Shown here: one piece after another, positions 8,283 through 16,597 of the stretch
How positions within the stretch are numbered: the stretch's first letter is position 1
Layout of the letters: the number at the start of each line of letters is the position of its first letter
Assembly (NCBI RefSeq): GCF_041276405.1
Contig: NZ_JBGGGT010000001.1
Location: forward strand, 1,285,501-1,349,500
DNA: 64,000 nt
Direction: 5' to 3'
Source: Microvirga sp. TS319
Lineage (GTDB): Bacteria > Pseudomonadota > Alphaproteobacteria > Rhizobiales > Beijerinckiaceae
Position numbers and translations under genes: made by a program
Notes under the pieces: model-generated
What the model saw: the letters and a program-made list of their open reading frames with translations, nothing else
What the model was told of the DNA's origin: nothing
The model's database searches: none

Positions 8283-10588
8283 AATGGTGGCGGTTCATAG
8301 CTCGTCACCGGTGGCGGACATTCATGATAGGCTTGGACCTCGACAAGACAGGAATGCGCACTCGGCCCTTGGGCTAGAGCGGATGTGCCCCGGTCGGGCG
8401 TCAAAACATTCGGGTTGCCGTGTTTGTCCAGCGAGCCGGGCGTGCCCGGCTCGAGAGGATCAAACCACGCTCCCGTCGACAGTTGGACGACACCAGGACG
8501 CACCGCATCCGAAAGGCACACCCCGGCCAGGCAAGCGCCACGATCGTTGAAGACGCGCACGATATCGCCATCCGAAAGGCCGCGGCGTGCCGCATCGTGC
8601 GGGTTGATTCGGATCGGCTCGCGTCCGGCGATCTTAGCGTCTCGCGCATGACTTCCATTGTCATACTGGCTGTGTAGCTTTGTGACAGGCTGGTTCGAGA
8701 TCAGATGAAGCGGATAGCGGGCTGCCGCAGGCGCACCGAGCCATTCCTGCGATGGAAGCCAGGCGGCGTGACCCGGACAGTCCGTATAGCCGAAGCTCGC
8801 GATCCGCTCCGAGAACAGCTCGATCAAACCGGACGGGGTGGCAAGTGGGGACTGCGCCGGATCGGCGCGGAAGTCGGCAAGGAGTGGCTTGACCTCTGCG
8901 GGTTCCGGCAACAGGGTGACCCCTTCACGCCAGAAGCTATCGAAGTCCGGAATTTCCATGTCGGAGGCGGCAATGCGCTGGCGTGCCAATCCATAGAGAT
9001 GCCGGAGCCAGCTCTCCTCGTCCCGTCCCTCCGTGAAAGCGTCCTCGGTCCTCAGCCGCGAGGCAAGAGCGGAAAAGATCGTGAAGTCATCACGGGCTTC
9101 GCCGGCCGGCTCCGCCAGCCGGTGAGAGGCTGCAAGCATCCGGTCTCGATTGGCACAGACGAGATCGTTCCGTTCGAGCTGCGTGGTAACAGGCAGAACA
9201 ATATCCGCGTGCCGGGCGGTCGCGGTCCACCATGGCTCATGGACGATGATCGTCTCAGGTCGCTTCCAGGCCTGGACCAAGCGGTTCAGGTCCTGATGAT
9301 GATGAAACGGATTGCCGCCTGCCCAATAGACGAGCCTGATGTCGGGGTAGACGCGCCGCTCACCATTGAAATCGTAGCTTTCGCCCGGACCCAACAGCAT
9401 GTCGGCGATACGGGCCACAGGAATGAAATCGTCCACCGCATTCCTGCCCTGCGGCAGCGAGGGCCAAGGAATTCCAGGGTCAGCGTTGCCGATCCCATTG
9501 ACCGACCCATACCCGAAGCCGAATCCGCCACCGGGCAACCCGATCTGCCCCAGCATGGCGGCGAGCGTGATGGCCATCCAGTAGGGTTGCTCGCCATGAT
9601 CGGCCCGCTGCAGCGACCATGACATCATGATGAAGGTCCGTCCGTCTGCCATCCGACGGGCAAGTGCGCGGATCTCGTCAGCGGGAATCTCACAGAGGTC
9701 GGCCGCCCAATCCGCCGTTTTGACGATACCGTCCTCGGCACCGGTCAGATAGGCTTCGACCTGAGCGAAGCCGGTCGTGTAACGCGTTAGAAACGCCCGA
9801 TCGTGGAGGTTCTCACTCAGCAAGGTGTGGCAAAGCCCGAGCATCAACGCGACATCCGAGTTCGGGCGGGGTGCCCACCACTCGGCCCCCAAGTCGGCAT
9901 GGGTGTCGTTGCGGATCGGACTGATTGAGATCAGTTTCGCCCCGGCATCGCGGCACGCACGAAGCCCCTCTCGCAGGGTATGCCGACTGAGCCCGCCGGA
10001 GCTGACCTGAGCGTTCTTGTGAGAGGCGCCCCCGAACATCACGATCAGATCGGAATGGCCGGCGAGCAGGCGCCACGGCGTGTGCCCGGCCGCCAGCCCC
10101 CGTCGGTCTCCGATCACATGCGGCAGGATCGTATCGGCAGCGGCAAAACTGTAATTCTGCACGGAGCGCGTGTAGCCTCCAATCGTATTCAGGAACCGGT
10201 GGATTTGGCTCTGCGCATGATGGAATCTGCCGGCACTCGCCCAGCCATAGGAGCCACCGTAAATCGCCTGGTTGCCATGATCCCGCCGGACGCGGTCGAG
10301 CTCGCGCGCGACAAGCCCGAGCGCCTCGTCCCAGTCCACCTCGACGAAAGGCTCCGCGCCGCGTCCTTCGCCTCCCGCTGCCGCACCTTTGTTCAGGAAG
10401 GAGCGCCGCACTGCCGGTCGCAAGATACGCGCGGGGCTGGTTCTGGCAGCGATCATCGCGCTGGCGATCGGCGACGGGTCCGGGTCCCCCTCGTAGGGGG
10501 CAAGAGACACCGGTACACCTTCTTCAAGCTGCACGCGGTAGGTGCCCCAGTGTGTCGCCAGCGTGGGTTTGTCGGGTAATGGTAGCAT
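8267..10588 (-). CDS. bisC: Cytoplasmic molybdopterin oxidoreductase, biotin/methionine sulfoxide reductase type
   Basis: 773 aa, a DMSO/TMAO-reductase family molybdenum enzyme. The segment YGGSYGWASAGRFHHAQ contains the serine expected to ligate molybdenum in this family. FGGASHKNAQ and the C-terminal dinucleotide-binding region are also typical. There is no Tat signal and no N-terminal iron-sulfur cysteine motif, which fits the cytoplasmic BisC group that reduces biotin sulfoxide or methionine sulfoxide. AGAGGACG lies eight bases before the start. It follows a GntR-type regulator gene after 42 bp on the same strand and is probably co-transcribed with it. The divergent MetQ-type gene hints at a sulfur-oxide substrate. 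The exact substrate is an inference. Confidence 0.85.
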   Translation of the reverse strand: MLPLPDKPTLATHWGTYRVQLEEGVPVSLAPYEGDPDPSPIASAMIAARTSPARILRPAVRRSFLNKGAAAGGEGRGAEPFVEVDWDEALGLVARELDRVRRDHGNQAIYGGSYGWASAGRFHHAQSQIHRFLNTIGGYTRSVQNYSFAAADTILPHVIGDRRGLAAGHTPWRLLAGHSDLIVMFGGASHKNAQVSSGGLSRHTLREGLRACRDAGAKLISISPIRNDTHADLGAEWWAPRPNSDVALMLGLCHTLLSENLHDRAFLTRYTTGFAQVEAYLTGAEDGIVKTADWAADLCEIPADEIRALARRMADGRTFIMMSWSLQRADHGEQPYWMAITLAAMLGQIGLPGGGFGFGYGSVNGIGNADPGIPWPSLPQGRNAVDDFIPVARIADMLLGPGESYDFNGERRVYPDIRLVYWAGGNPFHHHQDLNRLVQAWKRPETIIVHEPWWTATARHADIVLPVTTQLERNDLVCANRDRMLAASHRLAEPAGEARDDFTIFSALASRLRTEDAFTEGRDEESWLRHLYGLARQRIAASDMEIPDFDSFWREGVTLLPEPAEVKPLLADFRADPAQSPLATPSGLIELFSERIASFGYTDCPGHAAWLPSQEWLGAPAAARYPLHLISNQPVTKLHSQYDNGSHARDAKIAGREPIRINPHDAARRGLSDGDIVRVFNDRGACLAGVCLSDAVRPGVVQLSTGAWFDPLEPGTPGSLDKHGNPNVLTPDRGTSALAQGPSAHSCLVEVQAYHECPPPVTSYEPPPFMRPF

Positions 10589-10630
10589 TGATCGTCCTCT
10601 TTGGAGACTGCCGCCTGTCCTGCCCTCCTG

Positions 10631-11410
10631 TCAGGCGAGCGATCGGGCCGGAGTCTTCTGATCGTCTGGTATGCCCGCAGCCTCCAAGGTCGCGATCGCC
10701 CGCCAGGCACCGGAGAGATGCTCGACGAGGAGACGCGATAGCAACGGTCCGTCGCGCCGATCGATGGCGGCAAGAATGGCTTCGTGCTGGCTGCTGACGA
10801 AGGTCCAATCCTGCTGCTGCATGATGGCAAGGTAGCGGACCCGGTATAGCCGCAGATTGAGCTGCGCATGGACCTCGATGAGCGAAGCGTTGCGTGAGGC
10901 CTTGATGATGCTGAGATGGAACGCCTGATTGGCCCGGAAGTAGCGGCGACGGTCGTTCCGATCGAATGCGGCCAGCATCTCGTTCTGCCAACCATGAATG
11001 GCTCTGATATCGGCCGGCTGAGCCCGCTCGCAAGCCATTTGGGCGCCCAATGCCTCCAGCGAGGAATAGACCCGCAGCAGATCGCGCATCTCCTCGATAC
11101 TCAGGGCCGTGACGACAGCACCGCGATTGGGAGCAAGATCGACCAGGCGCTCGACGGCAAGGATCTTCAGGGCATCGCGCAAGGGGGTCCGGGAAACATT
11201 GAGTTCCGCCGCAAGCGGCACTTCGCGGATGCGCTCTCCTGGCTTGAGCACATCATGAATGATCAGGTCGCGCAGATGCGCCGCGATCTGTTGGGGGAGC
11301 GGCTGAGCCGCAACCCGCACGGCACCCACATCGGATCCAGCATGGGCAAACGACAATGGTTCCTCGTTCCTGATCATTGCAAGCGCCTGCCCTTCTCGTC
11401 TCTGCCGCAT
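10631..11410 (-). CDS. GntR family (FCD subfamily) transcription regulator
   Basis: About 259 aa. An N-terminal winged helix-turn-helix (LNVSRTPLRDALKILAVERL) is followed by the helical FCD ligand domain, with FRANQAFHLSI and the late histidine in SSQHEAI among the usual metal-site positions. Several starts are possible: TTG 11419, GTG 11416, ATG 11410 and ATG 11377. I chose 11410 because GGAGG lies ten bases upstream. It leads the bisC transcript and diverges from the MetQ-type operon. An ATTGTATGCAAT site in the shared gap is a likely operator. Confidence 0.88.
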   Translation of the reverse strand: MRQRREGQALAMIRNEEPLSFAHAGSDVGAVRVAAQPLPQQIAAHLRDLIIHDVLKPGERIREVPLAAELNVSRTPLRDALKILAVERLVDLAPNRGAVVTALSIEEMRDLLRVYSSLEALGAQMACERAQPADIRAIHGWQNEMLAAFDRNDRRRYFRANQAFHLSIIKASRNASLIEVHAQLNLRLYRVRYLAIMQQQDWTFVSSQHEAILAAIDRRDGPLLSRLLVEHLSGAWRAIATLEAAGIPDDQKTPARSLA

Positions 11411-11594
11411 CCTCACCAAGCCTCCAGGGGCACTTCACCCAGGACCCGTTCCTCGCACAGCAGAAAAACACAGAGAAGGGCTTGATTGTACCATTATGTT
11501 CGTTTTAAAGTACGAATCGTTCGCTATTTAGAAGCGTCTCTCGCCAAAGCGCCCCTTCTCGGAAACGACTGGGTCAGTCTACACGGACTTGATC

Positions 11595-11606
11595 ATTGTA
11601 TGCAAT
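11595..11606. promoter_or_regulatory. Likely GntR/FCD operator
   Basis: ATTGTATGCAAT is an inverted repeat with one mismatched pair near its centre. Its TTGTA...CAA form resembles operators of FCD-type GntR regulators. Flanking TTGAT and ATCAA extend the symmetry. It lies 68 bp before the MetQ-type start. The core TGTATGCA recurs in reverse at 59321-59328, beside another FCD regulator. Confidence 0.5.
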
Positions 11607-11673
11607 CAACATTCGTAGCGGAAGGCGTCCATGGGTCGGACGTATCGGAGCCGCTCGTTAGGAGAACAAACCC

Positions 11674-12462
11674 ATGAAGCTCAGGATCCTTCAAAGCGTT
11701 GCCGCAGCCGCTCTGATTGCGCTAAGCACTGTATCGTATGCGGCCGATGGTGCTCTTCGGGTCGGAGCATCCCCAGGGCCGTTCGCCGACTTCCTGAAGG
11801 AGGCTGCCAAAAAGGCCAATGCCGACGGCTTCAATGTGGAAGTGACCGAATTCACCGAGCCGACCCAGATCAACGAAGCCACGCAGGCGGGCGACATCGA
11901 CGTCAGCAACTTCCAGCACGTGCCCTATATGCAGAGGCAGAACGAGTCGCGTGGGTACAAGATCGTCGCGATCAAGCCTGCCTACGTCGCGCCCGGCGGC
12001 ATTTACTCGGCGAAATACAAGTCGATTGCCGAGATCCCGAACGGAGCCAAGATCGGCATCCCCAATGATCCCGCAAACGAGTCCCGTGCGTTGGCTCTGC
12101 TTCAAAAGGCGGGGCTGATCAAGCTCAAGGATCCGGCCTCCATCAGCGCCAGCGTCCGTGACATTTCTGAGAATCCCAAGAACCTCGATATCGTCCTGCT
12201 TGATGAGATCATGCTGCCGCGCTCGTTGGGTGACCTCGGAGCTGCATTTGTAACCCTCAACAAGGGCGTCCTGGCTGGCCTCGATCCTAAGGCAGCCATC
12301 ATGCTGGAGGATAAGACTTCGCCGTGGGCCATCGTCTGGAGCGCACGCAGCGACAAAGTCGATGATCCCCGCATCAAGCGCTTTATCGCCGTCTTCGAAT
12401 CCGATCCGGTCAAGACCTACATCATTCAAAGGTTCAACGGGACTGTAATTCCCGCCTGGTAG
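11674..12462 (+). CDS. MetQ/NlpA-family ABC transporter substrate-binding protein
   Basis: 262 aa with a Sec signal peptide ending in VSYAAD. It has NlpA-family features such as RVGASPGPFADFL at the start of the mature part, the NFQHVPYM segment and IPNDPANESRALALLQ. No lipobox cysteine is seen, so the protein is probably soluble in the periplasm. AGGAGA lies eight bases upstream of the ATG. The family binds methionine or related amino acids. No matching MetN ATPase or MetI permease gene occurs in the window, so the binding protein appears to be separated from its transporter. It heads a same-strand run with the AhpD-like, racemase and oxidase genes. Confidence 0.88.
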   Translation: MKLRILQSVAAAALIALSTVSYAADGALRVGASPGPFADFLKEAAKKANADGFNVEVTEFTEPTQINEATQAGDIDVSNFQHVPYMQRQNESRGYKIVAIKPAYVAPGGIYSAKYKSIAEIPNGAKIGIPNDPANESRALALLQKAGLIKLKDPASISASVRDISENPKNLDIVLLDEIMLPRSLGDLGAAFVTLNKGVLAGLDPKAAIMLEDKTSPWAIVWSARSDKVDDPRIKRFIAVFESDPVKTYIIQRFNGTVIPAW

Positions 12463-12529
12463 CCGCCCTGGTCAACAGTCAGACGATCAAGCGAATAAGA
12501 TCATCATGTCATGAACATACGAGGTCAGA

Positions 12530-13066
12530 ATGAGCAGGGTTAGTGTTGTCGAACCTGGGCTTGGGAGCCCCGAACAGGATGCCGCATACAGTGACGAGAT
12601 CGCCCGTGTGGGACAAGTCACGAATATGAAGAAGGCGATCCTGCATTCCCTCCCCGCCTATAGAACCTACAAAGGCTTCTACGACCTGCAGAAAGCAGCG
12701 AGGGACCTTGTTGGAGTCCGCGCCTTCAATATTTTCGCCTATGCCATCTCGACGGGCTCGGATTGCGTCCTGTGCGCTACATTCTTCCGCCGCCTGTTGA
12801 AGGAGGAAGGAATTGAACCGCGGGATTTCACCCCAACCGAGATTGAGGCCATCCTTCTCAAGGTTGGTCGAACCATTGGGGAAAGGCGCGGTAAACTCTC
12901 CGACAGTGTCTGGCGGGAACTCAGGCAACACTTTGATGACACCGGAGTCGTTACGCTGATTGGCTTTGCCGGAACGATGGTCGCCACCAACATCTTCAAC
13001 TCAGTTCTTGAGGTTGATTTGGATGAATACCTTGAGCCGTTCGTCGTGGAGCCGGAACCTGCCTAA
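12530..13066 (+). CDS. AhpD-like / carboxymuconolactone decarboxylase family protein
   Basis: 178 aa, helical. The CxxC pair at C79 and C82 (in GSDCVLCATFFRR) matches the redox-active site of AhpD-like proteins. It could act as a thiol-dependent peroxidase or reductase partner; other members of this fold act on small ring or keto acids. GAGG lies a few bases before the ATG. It sits 67 bp after the MetQ-type gene and 51 bp before the racemase-family gene, so co-transcription is likely. Its role in a pathway with an oxidase could be removal of peroxide made by that enzyme, which is inference. Confidence 0.75.
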   Translation: MSRVSVVEPGLGSPEQDAAYSDEIARVGQVTNMKKAILHSLPAYRTYKGFYDLQKAARDLVGVRAFNIFAYAISTGSDCVLCATFFRRLLKEEGIEPRDFTPTEIEAILLKVGRTIGERRGKLSDSVWRELRQHFDDTGVVTLIGFAGTMVATNIFNSVLEVDLDEYLEPFVVEPEPA

Positions 13067-13117
13067 GGTTTCCCTTCTGCGGCAGGGACATCATCACTTC
13101 CCATCATTGGACAACAT

Positions 13118-13828
13118 ATGCGCAACAAGACCTTCTATGGCGTGACCATCGGTATCCTGATGGTCAACACGAGCTTTCAACGCTACCTCGGCGATATCGG
13201 CAATGCCGAAACGTGGGATTTTCCGGTCCAGTACAAGATTGTCCAGGATGCCGTCCCCACGGGCATGACAGACCTTCACAATGTCAGCCTGCTCGAACCC
13301 TTCAAGAATGCGGCGCAAGAGTTGATCGATTCGGGGGTGGACGGGATCACCACGACATGTGGGTTCCTTTCGATCTACCAACGAGAGCTCGCTGACTTTT
13401 GCTCTGTTCCGGTTGCCACCAGCAGCCTGCTTCAAGTGCCGATGGTCCAGCAACTGATCCCGACAGGCAAGCGCGTCGGCGTGCTGACCTACAACGGCGA
13501 CGTCCTGAATGGGCGATACTTCGATGCTGTCGGCATTCCGCAGGACACGCCGGTCGCGGGTATGCCCCAAGACTCGGAGTTCGTCCGGTGGATCAAGCAT
13601 GGAGACACCAGCGTGCCCTATGAGACGCTCAGGTCTGAGGTTCTGGCTGTCGCCAAACGCTTCGTATCAGAACATCCGGAAATCGGGGCACTTGTGTCGG
13701 AATGCACGAACTTGGCTCCATTCACGGCGGACATCAGTGATGCGATTGGGCTTCCGGTCTACGACACCGTTTCGCTCGTGAACTGGTTCCATGCGGGACT
13801 TCGGCCACGCCGGTATGCGAGGTTCTAG
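13118..13828 (+). CDS. Asp/Glu/hydantoin racemase superfamily protein
   Basis: 236 aa. Two catalytic-type cysteines occur in the expected places: C81 in TTTCGFLS and C196 in VSECTNLAPF. The rest follows the two-domain racemase fold. Members racemise amino acids or hydantoins, or isomerise maleate-like acids. The ribosome binding site is weak. The TAG stop is the first part of a repeat element that begins at 13827, so the last residues (RRYARF) may be altered relative to an ancestral protein. The neighbouring FAD oxidase suggests handling of a D-amino acid or a related amine. Confidence 0.8.
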   Translation: MRNKTFYGVTIGILMVNTSFQRYLGDIGNAETWDFPVQYKIVQDAVPTGMTDLHNVSLLEPFKNAAQELIDSGVDGITTTCGFLSIYQRELADFCSVPVATSSLLQVPMVQQLIPTGKRVGVLTYNGDVLNGRYFDAVGIPQDTPVAGMPQDSEFVRWIKHGDTSVPYETLRSEVLAVAKRFVSEHPEIGALVSECTNLAPFTADISDAIGLPVYDTVSLVNWFHAGLRPRRYARF

Positions 13829-14017
13829 CGCATCGTGCGGACCCAGCGGGCCGCGCTACAGCGTCGGGCGTGAAATCGAACTCACGTCCGACGCTATAAG
13901 TCCATGGTCTTGAGCATCTTTCCACGCAAAACCGGTTCCCACTTTTGCGTTCGATGCTCTAGCGAAAAGAGGACCCGGTTTTCACTGACGCGGCCCTTCG
14001 GGTCCGCACGATGCGCT
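13827..14017. repeat. 191-bp palindromic element with 29-bp terminal inverted repeats
   Basis: The left end (13827-13855) begins AGCGCATCGTGCGGACCC. The right end (13989-14017) is its inverse, identical at 26 of 29 positions. Inside are two further inverted repeats: GCGTCGGGCGTGA...TCACGTCCGACGC near 13859-13892, and GAGCATC...GATGCTC near 13911-13960 with AAAACCGGTT at its core. It has no coding capacity. The structure resembles a small non-autonomous mobile or REP-type composite element. Confidence 0.7.
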
Positions 14018-14030
14018 GTCCTATAGCGGG

Positions 14031-14084
14031 AGGATCGGATCGATCCCAAAAGTGCAAATCCACTTCCCACGTCCGAGGCTCTAA
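14031..14084. repeat. Palindromic repeat module adjoining the 191-bp element
   Basis: It begins AGGATCGGATCGATCCCAAA and ends ACGTCCGAGGCTCTAA. The closest relative in the window is 56507-56562. It lies in the gap between the racemase-family and FAD oxidase genes. Confidence 0.55.
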
Positions 14085-14307
14085 CTACGCCGTTATGGCC
14101 AGGCCAGGAAAGAAGGGCACCCGATGCGTCAATGGGTACACGCTCGACTGCGTCGGTTTCTCCGACTGGTACTCCAGACACAATGGGAAACGAGGATGAA
14201 CGGAACGGATCTTCAGACTCGCCGGTCATTCCGCTGACCTGTCGGCAGCAGTACGTGACCGTTGTCACGGCTATTCGTCTCGTCACTCGAGCAAGAAGGA
14301 AGGGCAT

Positions 14308-15438
14308 GTGTCCCGACAATCGATAATCATCATCGGTGCAGGTGTGCTTGGGGCCTCCCTCGCTTTCCGGCTTGCACAAGGTGGAGCAAAGGTCACAATC
14401 ATCGAGGCCGGTGAGATTGGTGGTGGAACGTCCTCGACCAGTTTCGCTTGGGTCAATGCACATGACAAAAATCCACGCGGGTATCACGACCTCAACGTCG
14501 CCGGTATGGCCGCCCACAGGCTCTTGGCCAAAGAGCTCGACGGTGATTGGTATCACGAGTCCGGCTGCCTGGAGTGGCGCGATGCAGGCGGCCGGGATGC
14601 CCATGTCGCTAACGTCGATCGTCTTCAAAGTTGGGGCTACGATGCACGGTGGATTTCCGCCGATCAGGCACTCGGTCTCGCTCCCTCCATCAACTCGACA
14701 GCAATAGGAGATGCTCCTGTTGCGTTGTTCCCTGATGAGGGATGGCTCGACACCGGCTCATACGTGCGTGGTCTGCTTGCGGCGGCTTCGGCGCTCGACA
14801 CGACGGTGGTGACGAATGCAAGAGTTTCGGGCGTCGAGTGGGCCGGCCGTAAAGTTGAGGGTGTCAGGGCAGAGGCAGGAATCCTCTATCAGGCTGATAC
14901 CGTTGTGAATTGTATGGGCCGGTGGGCCGATGATCCTGTCCTCCCGGAGGAACTTCGTGTTCCTATGAGCCCGAGCTATGGCTTGCTCGTGTATGTAGAG
15001 CTCCCGGGCATCCACCTGGACCATGTGCTGTTTACACCACGGTGTCACATCAGGCCTGACTCGTCAGGCAGGCTTCTGATCTGCAAGAATGACGCGATCC
15101 ACGCCCTCGGCCCAGACTCCATCCTCGATCCGGCAATGCCAGAGGCCGACGCTCTCATCCAGGAAGCGAGCCACGTTATCCCGGCGCTGACGTCCACAAA
15201 GGCCAGCGAAGTCAAACTTGGGATACGAGCTGTTCCGGCGGACGGCTTACCAGCAATTGGGCCAATCCCAGGCATCGATGGCTACTATGTTTCCGTTATG
15301 CACAGTGGGATTACTCTCGCACCTGTGATTGGCTCCATGGTTGCAGCAGAGTTACTCGACGGGCATCGGGAAGCGGCACTTGCTCCGTTTCGACCCGACC
15401 GCATTCTATTCCCGGGGCGGAAGCGTAAACACGCGTAA
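14308..15438 (+). CDS. FAD-dependent amino acid/amine oxidase (DAO family)
   Basis: 376 aa. The N-terminal FAD-binding motif is IIIGAGVLGASLAFRLAQGG, followed by the acidic residue in TIIEAG. The late segment IGPIPGIDGYYVSVMHSGIT is typical of the D-amino acid, glycine and sarcosine oxidase family. The start is GTG at 14308 with AAGAAGGAAGGG just upstream; an overlapping ATG at 14306 is out of frame. The enzyme should oxidise an amine or D-amino acid with oxygen or another acceptor. It ends the MetQ/AhpD/racemase run but is separated from it by about 480 bp filled with repeats, which may attenuate or uncouple its expression. Confidence 0.82.
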   Translation: MSRQSIIIIGAGVLGASLAFRLAQGGAKVTIIEAGEIGGGTSSTSFAWVNAHDKNPRGYHDLNVAGMAAHRLLAKELDGDWYHESGCLEWRDAGGRDAHVANVDRLQSWGYDARWISADQALGLAPSINSTAIGDAPVALFPDEGWLDTGSYVRGLLAAASALDTTVVTNARVSGVEWAGRKVEGVRAEAGILYQADTVVNCMGRWADDPVLPEELRVPMSPSYGLLVYVELPGIHLDHVLFTPRCHIRPDSSGRLLICKNDAIHALGPDSILDPAMPEADALIQEASHVIPALTSTKASEVKLGIRAVPADGLPAIGPIPGIDGYYVSVMHSGITLAPVIGSMVAAELLDGHREAALAPFRPDRILFPGRKRKHA

Positions 15439-16597
15439 CACTCAGATCGCACGGCCGCACTTTTGTGTGGCAGCAGGTTGTCCAGGATCAACTCGTGGCC
15501 GGCCGAAGCCTCGGCACTACGATCCGATCGCTATAAGCGGCAGACCACGGGCCGGTCATCGGCCCGTCGAACATCATGGGTGCGCTCGCCCGCGCGTGGA
15601 AGAAGCGCCAGAGCGTGCCGATGCCAGCCGAGACGCCGGCTCCTCACGCAAGCGGACCTGCATCTCGTAAAGTCTGATAGGTCAGGAGGCCTCGATCAGC
15701 CCCAGGAAAAGGCGAGATGCGCATCGAGCGTAGAGCCCCCGGACTGGACCTGGCGGCGCACCGTCACTTCATTGGATCGGGCACGGCGCCCCGCGCAGAA
15801 TGGCGGTTGAGATGCCAGCCCCATAGCAAGCCGCTGCCTACTGCACTGAGACGCCACTCAAGGCTGTCCTGATCACGCGGTCCCGCAGGCCTTGACTGAA
15901 GGTGCGTACCATGGCGTGCCTCCATGTCAGGACGCCGGCAGACCACGTCATGGCTCAGAGTGGAATTCCTCTCGCTGGGAGTAGCCAGGAAAGACTCTTG
16001 GACTTTGAAGTTAACAGTCAGAACGGCGGGACTTGGACCCGCGCCCCGCATCCACGCAGGGTTAGGTCACTGGCATAACAGGACTTCTCCGCAAGGAGTC
16101 CGGTTCTTCACATAAGTACAAAACGATAGTTTGCACGCGGATGTCAAAACGATCCCCGCCTGATTTATGGACCTTAACCGACACACAACCCTAATCCCTT
16201 GGTAGTACCCCGTTGGACATGGAATATGAATATATATCATGAAAGCAACTAGATATATTCGCATTGTATAACTGCCGTTTTCTGGGCCCGATTAAGGACA
16301 ACAGGCATAGAAAAATACAATCTTGTCGATACGCTCCATAATCTCGCCACATACCCAAATATTACTTCTTGCGCTTTCGAGCGTCGTCTGTTGCGTAATC
16401 TCCAACTTCATATCAATACATCACCATACACAGGTTTTGCTGCGTGGTGGGGATGCCGTTGCGCAGCCGCTTGGGTTCTTTGCATGAGCCAAGCGGATAA
16501 TCGCGGCCGCCCTCATGACCGCGATCGCTTGAGGATCCATTCCCCTGGCTCCTGACGGTCTCTCCGCGCACAGACATCAACCAAAGGCGGAATATGA
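15439..16597. other. Long stretch with no supportable gene; AT-rich second half
   Basis: The first half is high-GC with no recognisable protein. Around 16005-16070 the minus strand has a T-arm-like hairpin, but no full tRNA can be folded. From about 16120 to 16440 the DNA becomes AT-rich. It contains GAATATATATC (16227) and GATATATTC (16253) as an imperfect inverted pair, which may belong to the control region of the exported-protein gene at 16598. Confidence 0.45.

Noticed and set aside
11509..11523. CGAATCGTTCG inverted repeat between gntR and the MetQ-type gene
   Set aside because: It is a short palindrome, but ATTGTATGCAAT nearby fits GntR/FCD operators much better; left as unassigned.
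13827..14084. CRISPR-like clustered repeats
   Set aside because: The repeats are palindromic modules in varying orders without uniform spacers, and no cas gene is present.
15577..15680. Short frame ending in a protein-like segment (MGALARAWKKRQSVPMP)
   Set aside because: Too short, no start context, and no family I can name; not enough to call a gene remnant.
16005..16070. tRNA-like segment on the minus strand with a T-arm-like GCGGG...CCCGC hairpin
   Set aside because: No matching 5' acceptor strand, D-arm or proper seven-base anticodon loop could be found. At best it is a decayed fragment.
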